Shown here: piece by piece, positions 17,101 to 26,378 of the stretch
Layout: every line of letters begins with the position of its first letter
Position numbering within the stretch: position 1 is the first letter of the stretch
Source of the DNA: Bacteroidaceae bacterium HV4-6-C5C
Lineage (GTDB): Bacteria > Bacteroidota > Bacteroidia > Bacteroidales > Bacteroidaceae
NCBI GenBank assembly: GCA_007896885.1
Contig: VOIU01000026.1
Location: 1 to 36,728, forward strand
Direction of reading: 5' to 3'
Length of the DNA stretch: 36,728 bases
Translations under genes and position numbers: made by a program
The notes under the pieces: generated by a model
Seen by the model: only the letters and a program-made list of their open reading frames with translations
What the model was told of the DNA's origin: nothing
The model's database searches: none

Positions 17101-17387
17101 TCACCTCCAGTAGTTGGAACTGTATAAACTTCTGTATTGCCGTCATATTGCCCAGTAAATGCTATAGTTTTCCCATCCGGTGAAAACTTGGGAAACATCT
17201 CATAACCAATATGAGATGTTAAGCGTTGCGCTTGTCCTCCATTTATTGAAACTTTATAAAGATCTCCAGCATAAGAAAAAACCACTTCATTGCCATCTGT
17301 CGATGGGAAACGAAGAAGTCGGGCTTCCTGTGCATCAGCTAAGATATATGATGCAGAAACCAATAAAAACAAGACTAATTTCTTCAT
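14136..17387 (-). CDS. Tricorn-like S41 family peptidase, secreted
   Basis: Using the ATG at 17385-17387 the protein has 1083 residues; an upstream TTG frame overlaps the promoter. The signal peptide MKKLVLFLLVSASYILADAQ is followed by two sets of WD40-like PD40 beta-propeller repeats (FSPDGKTIAF, YSPDGTKLAY, LSPDGERLAI, FSPDGKWLTY), a lysine-rich linker (about residues 550-585), a tricorn core domain with GHAYV, a PDZ domain (ADISRDKNGFF to LLVGKAEVP) and an S41 catalytic domain. The H of GHAYV and the serine in KYSASDGDLFP are the expected catalytic residues. The order matches archaeal tricorn protease, which trims peptides from larger degradation systems; the bacterial form is periplasmic or exported. 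It follows rplT but is separated from it by a terminator. Confidence 0.92.
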   Translation of the reverse strand: MKKLVLFLLVSASYILADAQEARLLRFPSTDGNEVVFSYAGDLYKVSINGGQAQRLTSHIGYEMFPKFSPDGKTIAFTGQYDGNTEVYTVPTTGGEPLRITYTATNARDDIGDRMGPNNIIMGWTPDGKNILYRNRIGSGFVGRLYLVDKEGGLSNAIPLPEGGFSSYSPDGTKLAYNRVMREFRTWKYYKGGMADDIWVYDSASKSVENVTNNIAQDIFPMWIGDDIYFLSDRDRVMNLFVYHTKTKQTDKVTNFTDYDVKFPSCNGNTIVFENAGYLYKLNVKDQKAIKINITLASDNIYARSEIKEGSKYITDASLSPDGERLAITSRGEVFNVPSDKGVIKNITRTPGAHERNAQWSPNEQFIAYISDATGETELYLRDVKGSEPIELTKDNDTYIRSFMWSPDSKSIAYVDRKNRLNLLNVTSKKKETLLQDPVGEPQDISFSPDGKWLTYTRLESNNFSVVYVYNIADKKEHAITDKWYESNDPVFSKDGKYIIFSSSRDFNPVYGSKEWNHVYNYTNGIYLCLLSKNTPSPFLAKDAEVSVAAVSDKKDANNKVSDKKNVDKKNIASKDTLSIIKIDFEGISDRIVNLPLPASIYHNFYSDGEKIYYSKRSSATVYDLKTQKEESIAEGASMDLNYSSKKALFYKDKKLYVTAIPTGKVELKDAVDVDNMKIFTDYPQEWAQIFDEAWRAYRDGFYVESLHGVDWKSIKQKYAVLLPYVKNRLDLNYVIGEMIGELCVGHAYVNPGEADRPDRVNTGMLGADISRDKNGFFRIEKIYQGASWDKTLRSPFTEPGINAKVGDYIVAIDGIPANTVKDMYSLLVGKAEVPTEIILNSKSQLAGGRKIVVSPLTEQYTLAQYEWVQDNIKKVEKASNGKIGYIYIPDMGPEGLNEFARYFYPQLDKDGLIIDDRANGGGNVSPMILERLSREPYRLTMRRGSSRIGTVPDAVQVGPKVCLINKYSASDGDLFPWGFHALGLGKLIGTRTWGGIVGISGSLPFVDGTDLRVPFFTSYDPKTGQWIIENHGVDPDILIDNDPVKEWSGEDQQLNRAIDEVMKELKNREPLKPVPVPRVWNK

Positions 17388-17414
17388 ATTGCACTGTATT
17401 AATAATAAATTGTA

Positions 17415-17422
17415 CAAATGTA
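17415..17422 (-). promoter_or_regulatory. -7 element of the tricorn-like gene
   Basis: TACATTTG on the minus strand fits TAnnTTTG, 28 bp before the ATG at 17387. It lies just after the rplT terminator. A TTTG is 12 bp upstream, too close to be a standard -33. Confidence 0.5.
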
Positions 17423-17438
17423 TATTTTTTATCTCAAA

Positions 17439-17472
17439 AAAAAAGCCGATTACTTTTGTAATCGGCTTTTTT
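17439..17472 (-). terminator. Intrinsic terminator after rplT
   Basis: Perfect 15-bp inverted repeat (17439-17453 with 17458-17472), core GCCGATTAC/GTAATCGGC, 4-nt loop. A and T runs on both sides make it work in both directions. It ends the thrS-infC-rpmI-rplT transcript. Confidence 0.9.
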
Positions 17473-17489
17473 ATATCAAATGCTTACTG

Positions 17490-17840
17490 TTAAGCAGCTT
17501 TTGCTTTAGCAACAATTGCTTTGAATGCTTCCGGATGATTCATCGCTAAATCAGCCAATACTTTACGATTAATCTCAATGCCCGCTTTATGTAAAGCACC
17601 CATCAATTTAGAATAAGACAAGCCTTCCAAACGAGCAGCAGCATTAATACGCTGAATCCACAAAGCACGGAAATTTCTCTTTTTATTCTTACGGTCACGA
17701 TAAGCATATGTTAAACCTTTCTCCCATGTATTTTTGGCAACGGTCCAAACATTTTTTCTTGCACCAAAGTAACCTCTGGTTAATTTCAAAATTTTCTTTC
17801 TTCTTGCTCTTGAAGCAACATGATTTACTGATCTTGGCAT
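17490..17840 (-). CDS. rplT: 50S ribosomal protein L20
   Basis: The 116 residues match L20 along the full length: [20 protein letters not shown], then [29 protein letters not shown] and [21 protein letters not shown]20 binds 23S rRNA early and is needed to start large-subunit assembly. Last gene of the cluster, with a strong terminator directly behind it. In other bacteria L20 represses this cluster; no L20-binding leader was recognised here. Confidence 0.98.
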   Translation of the reverse strand: MPRSVNHVASRARRKKILKLTRGYFGARKNVWTVAKNTWEKGLTYAYRDRKNKKRNFRALWIQRINAAARLEGLSYSKLMGALHKAGIEINRKVLADLAMNHPEAFKAIVAKAKAA

Positions 17841-17935
17841 AGTTTTACTTGTTTTTGAATGTTAGCGTCATTACTTCACGCAATGAACTTAAAGCTAAAT
17901 GCATTCGGTTAATACTTAAAATACTTTTTACATGA

Positions 17936-18133
17936 TTACTTCATCGCCAAAAGCTCTTTCACTTGGCTGATATTCGTAGCATCTACTATAGTTGAAGAGC
18001 ACAAGTTTCTTTTTTGCTTTTTGGTTTTTTTAGTCAGAATATGACTATGAAAAGCATGCTTTCTTTTGATTTTACCCGTTCCGGTAAGAGTAAATCTCTT
18101 TTTGGCACCGGAGTTAGTCTTGATCTTTGGCAT
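17936..18133 (-). CDS. rpmI: 50S ribosomal protein L35
   Basis: The 65 residues begin [20 protein letters not shown], the conserved L35 start, and continue with basic residues through [17 protein letters not shown]35 is a small rRNA-binding protein of the large subunit. It sits 57 bp after infC and 95 bp before rplT, the standard order. Confidence 0.98.
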   Translation of the reverse strand: MPKIKTNSGAKKRFTLTGTGKIKRKHAFHSHILTKKTKKQKRNLCSSTIVDATNISQVKELLAMK

Positions 18134-18190
18134 TTTATTAATTATTTAATTATTAATGATATGAAAACGCACTACACCTGCGCTATTCAT

Positions 18191-18793
18191 TTATTCTTCT
18201 TTTTCTTTCACTTCGGTATTTGTAACATCGCCAACAGGCTTAACCGACGTGAGATTCTTTTTAGGAATATCTTTTTTCTTGGGCGAAAGCTGAATAATCA
18301 TACGTTTACCTTCGAGTACAGGAAGCTGATCTACTTTTGCAAATTCTTCCAGGTCATTAGCAAAACGTAACAACAACACTTCTCCTTGTTCTTTGAACAG
18401 AATAGAGCGTCCCTTGAAAAACACATAAGCTCTAACCTTGTCGCCATCTTCCAAGAATCCTTTAGCATGCTTCAACTTAAAGTTATAGTCATGATCATCT
18501 GTTTGGGGACCAAAACGTATCTCCTTCACATTGATTTTAACCTGCTTTGCTTTTTGTTCTTTCTGACGTTTTCTTAATTGATATATAAACTTAGAGTAAT
18601 CAATAATACGACAAACGGGAGGTTGTGCGTTCGGAGATATCTCTACTAAATCCGCTTCATGTTCCTCCGCCAGTTTTAAAGCCTGAGCTATGGGATACAC
18701 ATTAGATTCTACCTCGTCACCAACAATACGGACTTCCTTGGCACGGATTTGTTCATTAATCCGATACTGCCCTTTTAAGCTGTCATTTTTCAT
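18191..18793 (-). CDS. infC: Translation initiation factor IF-3
   Basis: The 200 residues contain the N-terminal domain ([18 protein letters not shown]), a helical linker with [20 protein letters not shown], and the C-terminal domain ([47 protein letters not shown]). A 20-residue charged tail follows the usual end. IF-3 binds the 30S subunit and checks initiator tRNA and start codon. The visible start is ATG, unlike the AUU start by which E. coli infC regulates itself. A -7-like TAAATTTG at 18911-18918, over the thrS stop, may give an internal promoter. Confidence 0.97.
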   Translation of the reverse strand: MKNDSLKGQYRINEQIRAKEVRIVGDEVESNVYPIAQALKLAEEHEADLVEISPNAQPPVCRIIDYSKFIYQLRKRQKEQKAKQVKINVKEIRFGPQTDDHDYNFKLKHAKGFLEDGDKVRAYVFFKGRSILFKEQGEVLLLRFANDLEEFAKVDQLPVLEGKRMIIQLSPKKKDIPKKNLTSVKPVGDVTNTEVKEKEE

Positions 18794-18915
18794 TAAAAAC
18801 GTTTTCTTCCTGTTTGTTTTATTATATTTTTATTTCCAAATTTCTATAGAAAGCTAGTTACAAGTATTTTAGTTATAAACAATTTACACTTGAGCTATAA
18901 CAATCGGGCGCAAAT

Positions 18916-20856
18916 TTACCACTTATTTATCATATTTTGCACTTCTTCTTCCATTTTTTTTGCAAAATCTTCAAATTTCATCGAGCCCTTATCACCTTCT
19001 CCTTGTTTTCTAACTGAAACTTCACCATTCAGTGCTTCTTTTTCACCAACAATAAGCATATACGGAATACGCTTCAACTCATTGTCACGTATCTTACGAC
19101 CAATCTTTTCATTGCGTTCATCTACAATGGCACGTATATCATATTTTTTAAGTGTCTGCTTAACTGATTGTGCATAATCATTAAATTTCTCACTGATAGG
19201 TAGAATAGCTACCTGATCGGGAGTAAGCCATAACGGAAATTTACCTGCCGTATGTTCAATGAGCACAGCCACAAAACGTTCCATTGAGCCGAAAGGAGCA
19301 CGATGAATCATTACCGGACGGTGTTTCTGGTTGTCAGCACCTGTATATTCAAGTTCAAAACGTTCCGGTAAATTATAATCCACTTGAATTGTTCCGAGTT
19401 GCCAACGTCTGCCAATAGCATCTTTAACCATAAAATCCAACTTGGGACCATAAAACGCAGCTTCGCCGTACTCTATTTTAGCCTTTAACCCTTTTTCTTC
19501 ACATGCCTCAATAATAGCTTGTTCAGCTTTTTCCCAATTTTCATCGCTACCAATATATTTTTCACGATTTACTTTATCACGTAAAGATATCTGTGCTTCA
19601 ACGTTAGAAAATTCCATAGAGTTAAAAACAATAGAAATGATATCCATTACTCTGAGGAATTCATCTTTAACTTGATCCGGACGACAGAAAATATGAGCAT
19701 CATCTTGAGTAAAACTGCGCACGCGAGTTAAACCATGTAATTCTCCACTCTGTTCATATCTACATACCGTGCCAAATTCCGCAAGACGTAAAGGCAAGTC
19801 TTTATATGAACGAGGAGAATTCTTGTATATCATACAATGATGAGGGCAATTCATTGGCTTCAAGAAATACTCTTCCCCTTCCTCCGGAGTATGAATGGGC
19901 TGAAAAGAATCCTTTCCATATTTTGCATAATGCCCTGATGTAATATACAACAACTTATTTCCAATTGGTGGAGTAATAACCTCTTGATAATCATAGCGTG
20001 CTTGAATACGACGTAAAAAGCTCTGGAGTCGAAGGCGTAATGCAGCACCCTTTGGCAACCACATTGGCAACCCCTTGCCTACTGTATCGGAAAACATGAA
20101 CAAGTCCATTTCTTTTCCGATTTTACGGTGATCACGTTTTTTCGCCTCCTCAACCATAACAAGATATTCATCTAGCATTTTCTTCTTTGGAAAAGTAATG
20201 CCATAAATACGGGTCATCATTTTACGATCTTCATGACCACGCCAATATGCTCCAGCTACCGACATAAGCTTAATAGCTTTAATTGGTGCTGTAGTTGCTA
20301 AATGGGGTCCACGACAAAGATCTGTAAAATCTCCTTGAGTATAAGTTGTGATATGCCCGTCTTCCAATTCGGAAATCAATTCGCATTTATAGCTTTCACC
20401 ACGATCTCCAAATTTTTTCAGCGCATCTTCTTTAGATATATTCTCACGGATCAATATTTCTTTCTTGGCAGCCAACTCGGCCATCTTTGATTCAATAGTA
20501 GGTAGATCAGCTTCCTTAATGGTAGCCTCTCCCGGATCTACATCATAATAAAACCCGTTTTCAATAGCAGGCCCTATACCAAACTGAATACCAGGGTAGA
20601 GCTCTTGCAGTGCTTCCGCCAACAAGTGTGCGCTGGTGTGCCAAAATGCATGTTTACCTTGTTCATCATCCCATTTATAAAGAACAATCTGAGAATCTTG
20701 CATAATAGGACGGTTCAAATCATAAGTCTCACCGTTTACGCCACATGCAAGAACATCTTGCGCTAAACGGGAACTGATACTTTCAGCAATTTCCAAGCCA
20801 GTTACTCCGTCATTGTATTCACGGACAGATCCATCTGGAAAAGTTATTTTTATCAT
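18916..20856 (-). CDS. thrS: Threonine-tRNA ligase
   Basis: The 646 residues show the full class II enzyme: TGS domain (1-60), the second editing-associated domain ([20 protein letters not shown]-type motif [13 protein letters not shown]), the catalytic core ([40 protein letters not shown], whose Cys and His residues bind the zinc that selects threonine) and the anticodon-binding domain near the C-terminus. It charges tRNA-Thr and clears mischarged serine. It is first in thrS-infC-rpmI-rplT. A -7 candidate lies 30 bp before the ATG. Confidence 0.98.
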   Translation of the reverse strand: MIKITFPDGSVREYNDGVTGLEIAESISSRLAQDVLACGVNGETYDLNRPIMQDSQIVLYKWDDEQGKHAFWHTSAHLLAEALQELYPGIQFGIGPAIENGFYYDVDPGEATIKEADLPTIESKMAELAAKKEILIRENISKEDALKKFGDRGESYKCELISELEDGHITTYTQGDFTDLCRGPHLATTAPIKAIKLMSVAGAYWRGHEDRKMMTRIYGITFPKKKMLDEYLVMVEEAKKRDHRKIGKEMDLFMFSDTVGKGLPMWLPKGAALRLRLQSFLRRIQARYDYQEVITPPIGNKLLYITSGHYAKYGKDSFQPIHTPEEGEEYFLKPMNCPHHCMIYKNSPRSYKDLPLRLAEFGTVCRYEQSGELHGLTRVRSFTQDDAHIFCRPDQVKDEFLRVMDIISIVFNSMEFSNVEAQISLRDKVNREKYIGSDENWEKAEQAIIEACEEKGLKAKIEYGEAAFYGPKLDFMVKDAIGRRWQLGTIQVDYNLPERFELEYTGADNQKHRPVMIHRAPFGSMERFVAVLIEHTAGKFPLWLTPDQVAILPISEKFNDYAQSVKQTLKKYDIRAIVDERNEKIGRKIRDNELKRIPYMLIVGEKEALNGEVSVRKQGEGDKGSMKFEDFAKKMEEEVQNMINKW

Positions 20857-20885
20857 AATTCGTTATGTTTTCAATTTTCAAGACA

Positions 20886-20893
20886 CAAAAGTA
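20886..20893 (-). promoter_or_regulatory. -7 candidate for the thrS cluster
   Basis: TACTTTTG on the minus strand fits TAnnTTTG, 30 bp before the thrS ATG in a 77-bp gap. No -33 partner was found. If unused, thrS would be read from the TPR-gene promoter. Confidence 0.35.
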
Positions 20894-20933
20894 GTCAAAT
20901 CTTCCTTATTATCCATTTTTTGGCAGAAGAATG

Positions 20934-22961
20934 TTATTCACGTGTTTCCGTGAAACGCTTTATAACGTTATATGCAGATACAATTCCTAGTTCACCAGCC
21001 TTACTCAAATCTGCAATGCCTTGCTTGTTATTACCCAAAAAGATATTAGTTAATCCACGGTTAAAATAGGCCTCCCCAAAATCTTTATTGAGTTCAATCG
21101 CTTTATCGTAGTCTAACAATGCTGCACGATAATCCTTTAAGAGCGATAACACATTTGCCCGATTATAGTAACCATATACAAAGTCCGGAGCTAATTGAAT
21201 AACAGCATTCAAATCCTTTTTTATAATTTCGTAATCCACTGCAGTAACTTCTGCCTGTTTTTGTACATCTCCAGGGAGTGCCGGGTCATCTTGTGCTTCA
21301 GCCTTTTTATATTCCAACTGCTTGCAACGAACCAATGCCCTCATGAAATATGCCGGGAAGAATTTATCATCAAGTAAAATTGTTTTGGTAAAATCATCTA
21401 TAGAACTGGCAAAATCTTGCACAAGATAGAAGTCCATTCCACGTAAGAAACGCTTCTTTGCATCTCGATCATTGGCAACAATGTCAGAAGTATGAGCATC
21501 AATCAAGGCAAAATGTGACTTAACCTGCTCTTCTGTCAAAGGAGCCTCCATATTTGTTATAACAAGAGACTTTGGAAATATTTTCTCACGGTTCAGTTCA
21601 TCGATATATTTATAATAATGAATCAAACGCTTAACCTCACTAGCCTTCTCGTAATACGTCAAAGCATACATTGGCTCAAGCTTTATTACCACATTTCGAT
21701 CTTGCACACGGCCACGATAATCGCTCTTATACTTCTGATCCATCTCAGAGTCGTCAGCAATCACAATTTTGCCGTAATTCTCCACATTCTTATCAGACTT
21801 TTTACGCGTTTTACTCTTCTCGTCTTCATTTGTTTTATCGGAAAGTGCTTTATTATTTCCAGCATGAGTATTATTACGTTTATCCAATTGCATCTTCATA
21901 ACTTTAAACTCATCCAACTCCGCTCCTTTCCGATCTCCTATTTTTTTTCGAGCTTCTGCACGATAATAATATCCGGCCATGAAACTGGGGTACTGTTTAA
22001 TTACCCTTGAATAGTCATTTATCGCTCCTCGATAATTTCCTGTCTGAGCACGCAACAATCCGCGGTTAAAAATTGCCATCATATTCTCAGGTTCCGTTTT
22101 CAATACGAAATCAAAATCCTCGATCGCCCTGTTGTCATCACCAACTTGTGCGCGCAACAGCCCCCTATTATAATGGCCTATAAAATTGTTCGGATCAATA
22201 TCTAAAGCAAAATCATAATCACTCATCGCACCTCTCAAATTATTTTGGTGAAAACGAGCTAATGCACGATTTATATAGTTGCCTGCATTTTTTGCACTTA
22301 AATGAATAGCCTGATCAAGATCTTTTTCTGCATCAGCATATTTAGCTTGTTGAATACGGATCATAGAGCGGGCACTCCAGCCATCAGGGTCATAACGATC
22401 CATTTCTATAACCTTATCAAAATCATTCAATGCTTGAATAGTATCCTTTTCTTTTAGAAAAACTTCGCCACGCATCAAAAAAGCTTTCGTATAGCGGGGA
22501 GAAACCGCCATGAGCTTGCCTAAATCTTCTTTTGCAGACTTATAATCATCTTTCTGCATATGGCATAGCGTTAAGTTATGCCACAATACAACATTTTCCG
22601 GATCATATTTCAAAGCCATTCTATAATCTTCAATGGCCCCATTAAATTTATTTTGGCGTATACGGGCTAAACCTCTTATTTGATATGCTCCAACCACAAA
22701 GGGGTTACGCTTTATGGCAGCATCACAGTCATTCTCCGCCCCCTGGTAATCATCCAAATTTATTTTTGCCAAGCCCCGATAGAAATAAGGTTCATATAAA
22801 TATGGCTTGGCATTGATCACCTGATTAAAATATTGGATAGAAAGTACGTAGTCCTCAAAATAAAGAGCATTACGGGCAATAGTCATTACTCGTTCCGTAT
22901 TAATCTGAGCGTACAAGAACGTAGGAAATAGCATTAATGCTATCAATATTTTTTTTACCAT
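20934..22961 (-). CDS. Secreted tetratricopeptide-repeat protein
   Basis: The 675 residues begin with a signal peptide ending FLYAQ (about 1-19). Nine or ten TPR units follow (residues about 20-355), with clear repeats such as YFYRGLAKINLDDYQGAENDC and FNRGLLRAQTGNYRGAINDY. Next comes a charged, low-complexity linker (about 360-410, rich in K, N, D, E), a segment with no clear family (about 410-500), and two or three further TPRs at the C-terminus. TPR arrays bind partner proteins; this one probably acts in the periplasm as a scaffold. The function is unknown. It lies 77 bp upstream of thrS on the same strand. Confidence 0.88.
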   Translation of the reverse strand: MVKKILIALMLFPTFLYAQINTERVMTIARNALYFEDYVLSIQYFNQVINAKPYLYEPYFYRGLAKINLDDYQGAENDCDAAIKRNPFVVGAYQIRGLARIRQNKFNGAIEDYRMALKYDPENVVLWHNLTLCHMQKDDYKSAKEDLGKLMAVSPRYTKAFLMRGEVFLKEKDTIQALNDFDKVIEMDRYDPDGWSARSMIRIQQAKYADAEKDLDQAIHLSAKNAGNYINRALARFHQNNLRGAMSDYDFALDIDPNNFIGHYNRGLLRAQVGDDNRAIEDFDFVLKTEPENMMAIFNRGLLRAQTGNYRGAINDYSRVIKQYPSFMAGYYYRAEARKKIGDRKGAELDEFKVMKMQLDKRNNTHAGNNKALSDKTNEDEKSKTRKKSDKNVENYGKIVIADDSEMDQKYKSDYRGRVQDRNVVIKLEPMYALTYYEKASEVKRLIHYYKYIDELNREKIFPKSLVITNMEAPLTEEQVKSHFALIDAHTSDIVANDRDAKKRFLRGMDFYLVQDFASSIDDFTKTILLDDKFFPAYFMRALVRCKQLEYKKAEAQDDPALPGDVQKQAEVTAVDYEIIKKDLNAVIQLAPDFVYGYYNRANVLSLLKDYRAALLDYDKAIELNKDFGEAYFNRGLTNIFLGNNKQGIADLSKAGELGIVSAYNVIKRFTETRE

Positions 22962-22990
22962 CTTGTATTATAAGTAGCTTGTATACGAAA

Positions 22991-23020
22991 CAAAAATAAT
23001 GCTTTTAACTGAGTCTCAAA
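22991..23020 (-). promoter_or_regulatory. Promoter of the TPR gene
   Basis: TATTTTTG (22991-22998) on the minus strand fits the -7 consensus, with TTTG (23017-23020) 18 bp upstream. The leader would be about 25 nt. Confidence 0.55.
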
Positions 23021-23076
23021 TATTAAGAGTATGCTTTTTATATTTTTTGTAGCTTTATACCATTTATAAGTAATTT

Positions 23077-23631
23077 CTACTTGAGAGTTTTTACCTTATA
23101 AGTGCAATGAGCCTTGCCTTTGAGCATTGCATTAAGTTTTCCTTTAATCATCTGCTTACGTAAAGGAGATATGTGATCAATAAACATTTTGCCATCCAAA
23201 TGATCAAACTCATGCTGCATAACGCGAGCCAGATAGCCTTCCACAAACTCATCATGCTCTTCTAGATTTTCATCCAGGTATTTTACACGAACTCTATCGG
23301 AACGTTTCACGGATTCATGAATCCCAGGCAAACTTAAGCAACCTTCTTCCATGTTAATTTCCTCACCTGATTTTTCGACAATATGGGCATTAATAAATGC
23401 TTTTCTAAAGCCTTTGTATTCAGGTTGATCTTCAGATAGAACGTCAAGGTTAATGACTACTACCCTCACAGAAAGGCCTATTTGAGGTGCCGCTAATCCA
23501 ACACCGTCAGCGTTATCCATCGTCTCAAACATATTTGATATAAGCTCATTCAGATTGGGGTAATCCACAGGAATATCCTCAGCTACTTTTCTCAAAACCG
23601 GTTGTCCGTAAACATAAATAGGTAAAATCAT
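23077..23631 (-). CDS. def: Peptide deformylase
   Basis: All three family motifs are present in 184 residues: [10 protein letters not shown] (43-52), EGCLSLPG (96-103) with metal ligand Cys98, and QHEFDHLDG (139-147) with ligands His140 and His144 and catalytic Glu141. It removes the formyl group from the N-terminal methionine of new proteins. Encoded 38 bp after ruvX on the same strand. Confidence 0.97.
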   Translation of the reverse strand: MILPIYVYGQPVLRKVAEDIPVDYPNLNELISNMFETMDNADGVGLAAPQIGLSVRVVVINLDVLSEDQPEYKGFRKAFINAHIVEKSGEEINMEEGCLSLPGIHESVKRSDRVRVKYLDENLEEHDEFVEGYLARVMQHEFDHLDGKMFIDHISPLRKQMIKGKLNAMLKGKAHCTYKVKTLK

Positions 23632-23669
23632 TCTATATACTATTTCAATTTATATAATACATTAATTTA

Positions 23670-24098
23670 TTATCTCGAAGAAATAAAACGCTTATTTTCT
23701 AAATAAGTTTGCAATATAATCGTCGCACTTATTTCATCTACCAATGACTTATTTTGGCGACTTTTCTTTTTCAAGCCTCCTTCCAACATCGTACGATGAG
23801 CTAGAACTGAAGTAAAGCGTTCGTCAACATACTCTATAGGAATATTGGGCAAAAGTTTTTTTAATGAACGAACAAAAGGCTCAATGTACTTCATATTTTC
23901 AGAGTGTTCGTTGTTCATCTGCTTAGGCAGACCAACAAGAATTCTTTCCACGGGTTCTTTAGAAACATAAGTGAAAAGAAATTGTAAAAGCTCATTAGTG
24001 GGAACTGTAGTTAATCCATTTGCTATAAGCTGCAATATATCACTGACAGCTATCCCTGTACGTTTTCTCCCGTAATCAATTGCTAGAATTCGACTCAT
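23670..24098 (-). CDS. ruvX: Holliday-junction resolvase-like protein RuvX/YqgF
   Basis: The 142 residues carry the RNase H-like fold motifs AIDYGRKRTGIAVSD (first Asp), ILVGLPKQMNNEHSE, EYVDERFTS (Glu) and KSLVDEISATIIL (last Asp). Family members are linked to Holliday-junction cutting and to 16S rRNA 5'-end processing. It overlaps nothing and precedes def by 38 bp. TAATTTTG at 24107-24114 is a -7 candidate only 9 nt before the ATG, which would mean an almost leaderless message. Confidence 0.94.
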   Translation of the reverse strand: MSRILAIDYGRKRTGIAVSDILQLIANGLTTVPTNELLQFLFTYVSKEPVERILVGLPKQMNNEHSENMKYIEPFVRSLKKLLPNIPIEYVDERFTSVLAHRTMLEGGLKKKSRQNKSLVDEISATIILQTYLENKRFISSR

Positions 24099-24261
24099 TT
24101 AGGGGACAAAATTACGATTTAAAATTGAAACTATAAACTCCAGACTATTATAATAATAAAAAGCCGACAATAAACAAATAATAGATTCAGCACATATAAG
24201 AGATTTCACAAAAAATAATCGAGACGATAAAGTATTGGCAGCACCCTAAAGCCTAGAAATA

Positions 24262-24296
24262 AATCGTGCCAAGAATTTATTATTCCCGGCACGATT
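24262..24296 (-). terminator. Terminator after the OmpA-family gene
   Basis: AATCGTGCC (24262-24270) pairs with GGCACGATT (24288-24296), with GAAT/ATTC inside the loop. The minus-strand tail TATTTCTAGG is a weak U-run. It closes the 24326-28593 operon. Confidence 0.65.
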
Positions 24297-24325
24297 ATGT
24301 AAATTTAATATGTAACTAGATATCC

Positions 24326-25528
24326 TTATTCAAGAATAACTACACGGTTTAAGTAGTTCTTACCAAACATGTTAGCAGTACCACCAAATCCTACGAGTTC
24401 AAGCTGATCCTTGCTTACACCTTCTTTAATCAAGGCATCATAAACACCCTGGGCGCGCTTTTCAGATAGCTTTTGATTCCATCCTGCACTACCTGTAGCT
24501 TTATCCGCATATCCTGCAACCTTATATTTCTTATCCGAATTAGCTTTCAAAACTTTGGCTGCCAACTGGATGTTAACTTTCCCATAATCGTCAATACGGG
24601 CACTGCCAATACGGAAGAAAATGGCACGAGGACCTGCAGTCTCAACTTCCTTAACAATTTCTTTAGTTTCAGCTGGTTTTACATTTGATAGTGCATTCTT
24701 ACAATCAGCCAAGTCAGCTTGAGCTTGAGCCAACTCTCTACGATATTTGTTTAGCTCGTCGTTGATAGCGCTTTGGTCAACTTTAGCCCCACAAGTGACA
24801 AAATTCTTACCACCAAAAGTATAAGTTACTCCAGCAGTCAAAGATACGGCTCCATCTGTATAACTATTGTTACTGTACTTACCAAATATAGAAGGAGAAA
24901 CTTCACCCCTAGCTTCCAAATCAACAGAAACATATTTATTCACTTGAAAATTAGCCAGCAAACCAACAGAACCATTGATCATCGGTTTAATATCACCGGA
25001 TTCTACTGTTCTGGTATAAGTTCCATTCGCATTATTTAATAAGATACTTTCGTCAGAACGATCTTTAGCAAAAGTTAATCCGGGACCGGCAAAAGCAGAA
25101 AGGTTGAATACACGATCAGGGTTATAGCCACAGAATAAATTACTTAAATTCATCAAACCATCCAAATGAGTCGTTACGTATTTGAATGTTTCATAATTGT
25201 CATTATTACCTGGAGTCAACACATAAGCTCCATTCGTAACGGCATAAGTTCCAGCATTACGTTTCATATTCAACTTTTGGCTCCAAGCGGATACCTGACC
25301 ACGAAATCCCCATACCGGATTAATCCATTTTCCTAATGACAAAGTTATATGAGGAGTTATTGCATCCCCAAAGCTATTATCCGAATTCATGCTAGCTTGC
25401 GCGCCAACACCCACACTGATGAAGACATTGTCCTTAGCTTTTTCGCTATAGAACTTCTCTTTAGTTTGAGCAGTTACCGTAGTCACAGCAGCTGCCAATA
25501 AAGATAATATTACTAACTTACTTTTCAT
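24326..25528 (-). CDS. OmpA-family outer-membrane protein
   Basis: The 400 residues begin with a signal peptide ending VTAQ (about 1-21). A predicted eight-stranded beta-barrel with alternating hydrophobic residues follows (about 30-235, ending VTYTFGGKNF), then a short coiled coil (about 255-285, INDELNKYRRELAQAQADLA), and the OmpA peptidoglycan-binding domain (about 297-400: IFFRIGSARIDDYGKVNIQLAAKVL, AGYADKATGSAGWNQKLSEKRAQGVYDAL). It would tie the outer membrane to the cell wall. It follows the YjbH-like gene by 46 bp and is probably the last gene of that operon, though OmpA proteins are often also expressed alone. Confidence 0.9.
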   Translation of the reverse strand: MKSKLVILSLLAAAVTTVTAQTKEKFYSEKAKDNVFISVGVGAQASMNSDNSFGDAITPHITLSLGKWINPVWGFRGQVSAWSQKLNMKRNAGTYAVTNGAYVLTPGNNDNYETFKYVTTHLDGLMNLSNLFCGYNPDRVFNLSAFAGPGLTFAKDRSDESILLNNANGTYTRTVESGDIKPMINGSVGLLANFQVNKYVSVDLEARGEVSPSIFGKYSNNSYTDGAVSLTAGVTYTFGGKNFVTCGAKVDQSAINDELNKYRRELAQAQADLADCKNALSNVKPAETKEIVKEVETAGPRAIFFRIGSARIDDYGKVNIQLAAKVLKANSDKKYKVAGYADKATGSAGWNQKLSEKRAQGVYDALIKEGVSKDQLELVGFGGTANMFGKNYLNRVVILE

Positions 25529-25574
25529 TTTTTATTTGTTTTATTATTCATATTATATTTTTTCAACAAGGCTA

Positions 25575-26321
25575 TCACTTCAAATAAATTTTATACATCA
25601 CTCCGCCTGTAAAATACTTCATTCGTTGCATCTCCATTTGCAAATGCAAATGATTGAATAACAAATAAGTACAACCTAATGCAACATCTTTTGAATCATA
25701 CTCCGCAATGAGCTTTAAATCAGGGAGTCTGGAAGGCGAATAACTAATTCCACCGGCGAACCCATTGAGTTTATATTCTATTCTTCTATTATAAAGATAA
25801 GATAGATGCGCTCCTATGGTTTCATTACCAATTTGGAAATGCTTTGTTGCTGCAATAAAGAAACGACTAAAATAGCCATTACCTTCTTTAGAATCAATAA
25901 CCCCTCCACCCGAAGAAGTAAAAGGGTCTGAAGTTCCTAATACCACAGCCGGAGTATACTTTCCAAATTGTCCCTCTTTCAAAGCTCGCAGTCGGAACGA
26001 AAAATATCGATCCTGATTTGTAAATCCAGTGTAACCATAAGGAGCCAATCCTAACGCTTCTGCTTTAAACAGAGTACAAGTATAAGCTATCTCCAGGAAA
26101 GGGAAAATGGTTACATTCAAATAGTAATTATAAGTATTATAATACCATGTGGCAGGAGTTATCTCCTTATTCATGAAATTACCACCTATCATTACAGTTT
26201 TATCACGTTGCATCTCAGCCGAAGGAGCATGAAGTAAGCCTGTTGTCCCATAAGTGAGTTGAGCAAACAAAGTATTACTGTTACATACAATAAAAATTAA
26301 TATTATTACCTTTTTTATCAT
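25575..26321 (-). CDS. YjbH-like outer-membrane protein, N-terminal-half type
   Basis: The 248 residues start with a signal peptide ending LFAQ (about 1-21). LTYGTTGLLHAPSAEMQRD is the hallmark start of the YjbH/GfcD family (DUF940), and the rest has beta-barrel strand alternation (ITPATWYYNTYNYYLNVTIFPFLEIAYTC; GVMYKIYLK at the end). E. coli YjbH and GfcD are about 700-residue outer-membrane proteins of exopolysaccharide operons. This protein covers only the first barrel half. The other half appears to be the protein at 27379-28593. Role in exopolysaccharide secretion or retention is inferred from the family. Confidence 0.65.
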   Translation of the reverse strand: MIKKVIILIFIVCNSNTLFAQLTYGTTGLLHAPSAEMQRDKTVMIGGNFMNKEITPATWYYNTYNYYLNVTIFPFLEIAYTCTLFKAEALGLAPYGYTGFTNQDRYFSFRLRALKEGQFGKYTPAVVLGTSDPFTSSGGGVIDSKEGNGYFSRFFIAATKHFQIGNETIGAHLSYLYNRRIEYKLNGFAGGISYSPSRLPDLKLIAEYDSKDVALGCTYLLFNHLHLQMEMQRMKYFTGGVMYKIYLK

Positions 26322-26378
26322 ATGTTACATTGATCCATTATACCAAAGAACACCTGTTCGCCCACTCTACAAATGATA

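Noticed and set aside
17388..17417. Longer N-terminus for the tricorn-like peptidase
   Set aside because: It would start at TTG within the -7 element; the ATG at 17387 begins a good signal peptide.
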